Source: Methylorubrum extorquens
Lineage (GTDB): Bacteria > Pseudomonadota > Alphaproteobacteria > Rhizobiales > Beijerinckiaceae
Length of the DNA: 7,184 bases
Assembly: GCA_019695455.1 (NCBI GenBank)
Contig: JAEUAC010000255.1
Span: 1 to 7,184, forward strand
Direction: 5' to 3'
Shown in pieces: positions 5,338-7,184 of the stretch (positions are counted from its first letter, which is position 1; every line of letters begins with the position of its first letter). Position numbers and translations under genes: made by a program. The notes beneath the pieces were generated by a model that was not told the DNA's origin, searched no databases, and saw only the letters and a program-made list of their open reading frames with translations.

Positions 5338-5429
5338 GGCGCCCTTCGGCGCCCCTGGTCCGGCGCGGTCTCGCGCCGCCGATGAAGTGGCCCCGCCCCG
5401 ACCCGGCTGCAAGATCGCCGGGGCCGGCG
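5338..5429 (-). other. ureC-DUF4112 spacer with three small inverted repeats
   Basis: The 110-base gap after ureC (5324-5433) contains three short perfect stems. They are CGCCG/CGGCG (5416-5420 and 5425-5429) five bases after the ureC stop, CGGCGCG/CGCGCCG (5361-5367 and 5372-5378) with a 4-base loop, and GGCGCC/GGCGCC (5338-5343 and 5348-5353) with a 4-base loop directly before the AGGA ribosome site of the DUF4112 gene. None is followed by a U-run on the minus strand, so I do not call an intrinsic terminator. In DNA this GC-rich some of these pairings are expected by chance. Termination, processing or partial read-through are all possible. Confidence 0.3.
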
Positions 5430-5433
5430 CGCC

Positions 5434-7161
5434 TCAGAAGAGGAAGTAGCGCTGGGCCATGGGCAGCACGTCGGCGGGCTCGCAGACGAGCAGCTCGCCG
5501 TCGGCCCTGACGTCGTAGGTCTCCGGATCGACCTCGATCTCCGGCATCGCGTCGTTCAGGACCATGTCCTTCTTGCCGATGCCGCCCCGCACGTTCTCCA
5601 CCGCGACGAGCTGCTTGCCGAGCCCGAGCCGGTGGGCGAGGCCGTCCTCGATCGCGGCGCCCGACACGAAGGTCAGCGAGGTGGCGAGCCGCGCCTTGCC
5701 GTAGGCGCCGAACATGGGCCGGTAATGGACAGGCTGCGGCGTCGGGATGGAGGCGTTCGGATCGCCCATCGGGGCGGCCGCGATGGCGCCCCCCTTCACG
5801 ATGCAATCCGGCTTCACGCCGAAGAAGGCCGGCGACCAGACGACGAGATCGGCGAGCTTGCCCCGCTCGACGGATCCGATGTGCCGCGACACCCCGTGCG
5901 CGATGGCCGGGTTGATCGTGTACTTGGCCACGTAGCGCCGGGCCCGCAGGTTGTCGTTGCCCGGCGCCTCGCCGGGCAGCGGGCCGCGCTGGCGCTTCAT
6001 CTTGTCGGCCGTCTGCCATGTCCGGATGATGACCTCGCCGACCCGGCCCATCGCCTGCGAATCCGACGACATCATCGAGAGCGCGCCGAGATCGTGCAGG
6101 ATGTCCTCGGCCGCGATGGTCTCCTTGCGGATCCGGCTCTCGGCGAAGGCGAGGTCCTCGGGGATCGAGGGCGAGAGGTGGTGGCAGACCATCAGCATGT
6201 CGAGATGCTCGTCGATGGTGTTGCGCGTGTAGGGCCGGGTCGGGTTCGTGGACGAGGGCAGGACGTTGGGCAGCCCCGCCACCTTGATGATGTCCGGCGC
6301 GTGCCCGCCCCCCGCGCCCTCCGTGTGGAAGGCGTGGATGGTCCGGCCCTTGAACGCCGCGATCGTGTCCTCGACGAACCCGCTCTCGTTCAGCGTGTCC
6401 GTGTGGATCATGACCTGCACGTCGAACCGGTCCGCGACCGCGAGGCAATTGTCGATCGCGGCGGGGGTCGTGCCCCAATCCTCGTGGAGCTTGAGGGCGC
6501 AGGCGCCGGCGCGCACCATCTCCTCCAGGGCCGCGGGCTGCGAGGCGTTGCCCTTGCCGGTGAAGCCGAGATTGACGGGGAAGGACTCGGCCGCCTCGAT
6601 CATGCGGGCGAGGTGCCAGGGTCCGGGCGTGCAGGTCGTCGCGAAGGTGCCGTGCGCCGGTCCCGTGCCGCCGCCCAGCATCGAGGTCACGCCCGACATC
6701 AGCGCCTCCTCGATCTGCTGCGGGCAGATGAAGTGGATATGCGTGTCGAACCCGCCGGCCGTGACGATCTTGCCTTCGGCCGCGATGACCTCCGTGCCCG
6801 GTCCCACGACGATGTCCACGCCGGACTGGACGTCCGGGTTGCCGGCCTTGCCGATCGCGACGATGCGGCCGCTCGCGATGCCGATGTCGGCCTTCACGAT
6901 CCCCCAATGGTCGAGGATGACGGCGTTCGTGATGACCGTGTCGACGGCACCCGCGAAGTTGGGCGTCTGGGACTGGCCCATCCCGTCCCGGATGACCTTG
7001 CCGCCGCCGAACTTCACCTCCTCGCCATAGGTCGTGTGGTCCCGCTCGACCTCGATGACGAGCGACGTGTCGGCGAGCCGGATGCGGTCGCCCGTCGTCG
7101 GCCCGAACATGTCCGCATAGGCGGCGCGGGGCAGAGAGGCGGCTTTTCGTTCGTTCGTCAT
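5434..7161 (-). CDS. ureC: Urease subunit alpha (UreC), complete
   Basis: UreC carries the di-nickel active site of urease, which hydrolyses urea to ammonia and carbamate in the cytoplasm together with UreA and UreB. The 575-residue product is of normal length with all catalytic residues in place: nickel ligands H141 and H143 (FDTHIHF), carbamylated K224 (ALKLHEDWG) with H226, H253 (MIHTDTLNESGF), H279 (FHTEGAGGGHAPD), flap C326-H327 (MVCHHL) and D367 (SSDSQAMGRVGE). The C-terminus PMAQRYFLF is typical. The start is ATG 7161, with GGGAG seven bases upstream. A GTG one codon earlier (7164) is only four bases from that site. The ATG shares bases with the TGA of an upstream gene, implying coupling. 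No accessory ureE, F, G or D lies downstream in the window; they must be elsewhere. The enzyme looks functional. Confidence 0.98.
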   Translation of the reverse strand: MTNERKAASLPRAAYADMFGPTTGDRIRLADTSLVIEVERDHTTYGEEVKFGGGKVIRDGMGQSQTPNFAGAVDTVITNAVILDHWGIVKADIGIASGRIVAIGKAGNPDVQSGVDIVVGPGTEVIAAEGKIVTAGGFDTHIHFICPQQIEEALMSGVTSMLGGGTGPAHGTFATTCTPGPWHLARMIEAAESFPVNLGFTGKGNASQPAALEEMVRAGACALKLHEDWGTTPAAIDNCLAVADRFDVQVMIHTDTLNESGFVEDTIAAFKGRTIHAFHTEGAGGGHAPDIIKVAGLPNVLPSSTNPTRPYTRNTIDEHLDMLMVCHHLSPSIPEDLAFAESRIRKETIAAEDILHDLGALSMMSSDSQAMGRVGEVIIRTWQTADKMKRQRGPLPGEAPGNDNLRARRYVAKYTINPAIAHGVSRHIGSVERGKLADLVVWSPAFFGVKPDCIVKGGAIAAAPMGDPNASIPTPQPVHYRPMFGAYGKARLATSLTFVSGAAIEDGLAHRLGLGKQLVAVENVRGGIGKKDMVLNDAMPEIEVDPETYDVRADGELLVCEPADVLPMAQRYFLF

Positions 7162-7184
7162 CACAGGGCTCCCATCACGTCCTG
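7161..7184 (-). CDS. C-terminal end of the gene upstream of ureC, possibly ureB
   Basis: Only eight codons are visible, reading QDVMGAL followed by TGA at 7163-7161. The stop overlaps the ureC start by one or two bases (TGATG). Position suggests the urease beta subunit gene, since ureB normally precedes ureC, and a V-M-G-x-L ending would fit some UreB proteins. A small hypothetical protein between ureB and ureC, as occurs in some rhizobial clusters, is an alternative. The fragment is too short to decide. Confidence 0.4.
   Translation of the reverse strand, partial: QDVMGAL
7169..7173 (-). promoter_or_regulatory. Shine-Dalgarno site of ureC
   Basis: GGGAG on the minus strand, seven bases before ATG 7161 and four before the alternative GTG 7164. 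It lies inside the last codons of the upstream gene and supports the ATG start. Confidence 0.6.

Noticed and set aside
5361..5378. Rho-independent terminator after ureC
   Set aside because: The stem is good (7 bp, 4-base loop) but no U-run follows on the minus strand, so it was kept only as a hairpin.
3722..5449. A 575-codon plus-strand frame antisense to trmL, the membrane protein and DUF4112
   Set aside because: Composition is dominated by Arg, Pro, Ala and Gly, with no recognisable domain, and it opposes three better-supported genes.
4853..6907. A 684-codon open frame on the minus strand running from ureC into the DUF4112 gene, suggesting a giant fusion
   Set aside because: The part over ureC is the wrong frame of a fully conserved ureC and is Arg/Gly-rich without homology. 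Only the portion after the ATG at 5323 shows family similarity. Long open shadow frames are usual at this GC content.
6248..7030. Plus-strand open frame opposite ureC, with Ser/Pro/Thr-rich translation
   Set aside because: It is the antisense shadow of conserved ureC codons, with no ribosome site or family similarity.

Overview
The window is GC-rich throughout, and every gene fits an alphaproteobacterial chromosome. ChpT, a histidine phosphotransferase confined to Alphaproteobacteria, sits here with a CheA-like kinase, CysQ, TrmL, a DUF4112 protein and urease alpha. A Methylobacterium-like member of the Hyphomicrobiales is my best guess, but that is inferred from gene content and composition, not from a search. 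I see no mobile element, CRISPR array, tRNA or rRNA, and no non-coding gap longer than about 125 bases.

Layout. The left edge holds the end of a YHS-domain protein gene (+). It meets cysQ (-) tail to tail, with the two stop codons interlocked in one CTAG. A short divergent intergenic region separates cysQ from chpT (+). Downstream of chpT lie a soluble CheA-like kinase (+) and a single-domain CheY-like response regulator (+). The regulator gene runs 22 bases into the convergent 3' end of trmL. On the minus strand, reading right to left, come the last codons of an upstream gene (probably ureB), a complete ureC, a 110-base spacer with several small inverted repeats, a DUF4112 protein, a two-helix membrane protein and trmL. 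The last three are joined by a 4-base ATGA overlap and a 4-base gap.

How they work together. The chpT, kinase and regulator genes form a compact signalling block. ChpT passes phosphate from cell-cycle hybrid kinases to CtrA and CpdR in relatives. The neighbouring kinase keeps an Hpt histidine and a CheA-type ATPase but lacks the CheW-like P5 domain. In its place is a receiver domain that keeps the phosphoacceptor Asp and has lost the acidic pair and the conserved Lys. The free-standing regulator has all canonical receiver residues and is the obvious output partner. This block is the best candidate for something under-described. The minus-strand genes are metabolic or housekeeping: urea hydrolysis, wobble-base methylation and two uncharacterised proteins that share a similar C-terminal motif.

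Other points of interest are mutually exclusive hairpins between chpT and the kinase gene, a long hairpin inside the kinase 3' end, and the lack of any ATG, GTG or TTG codon that would give trmL its essential N-terminal motif.
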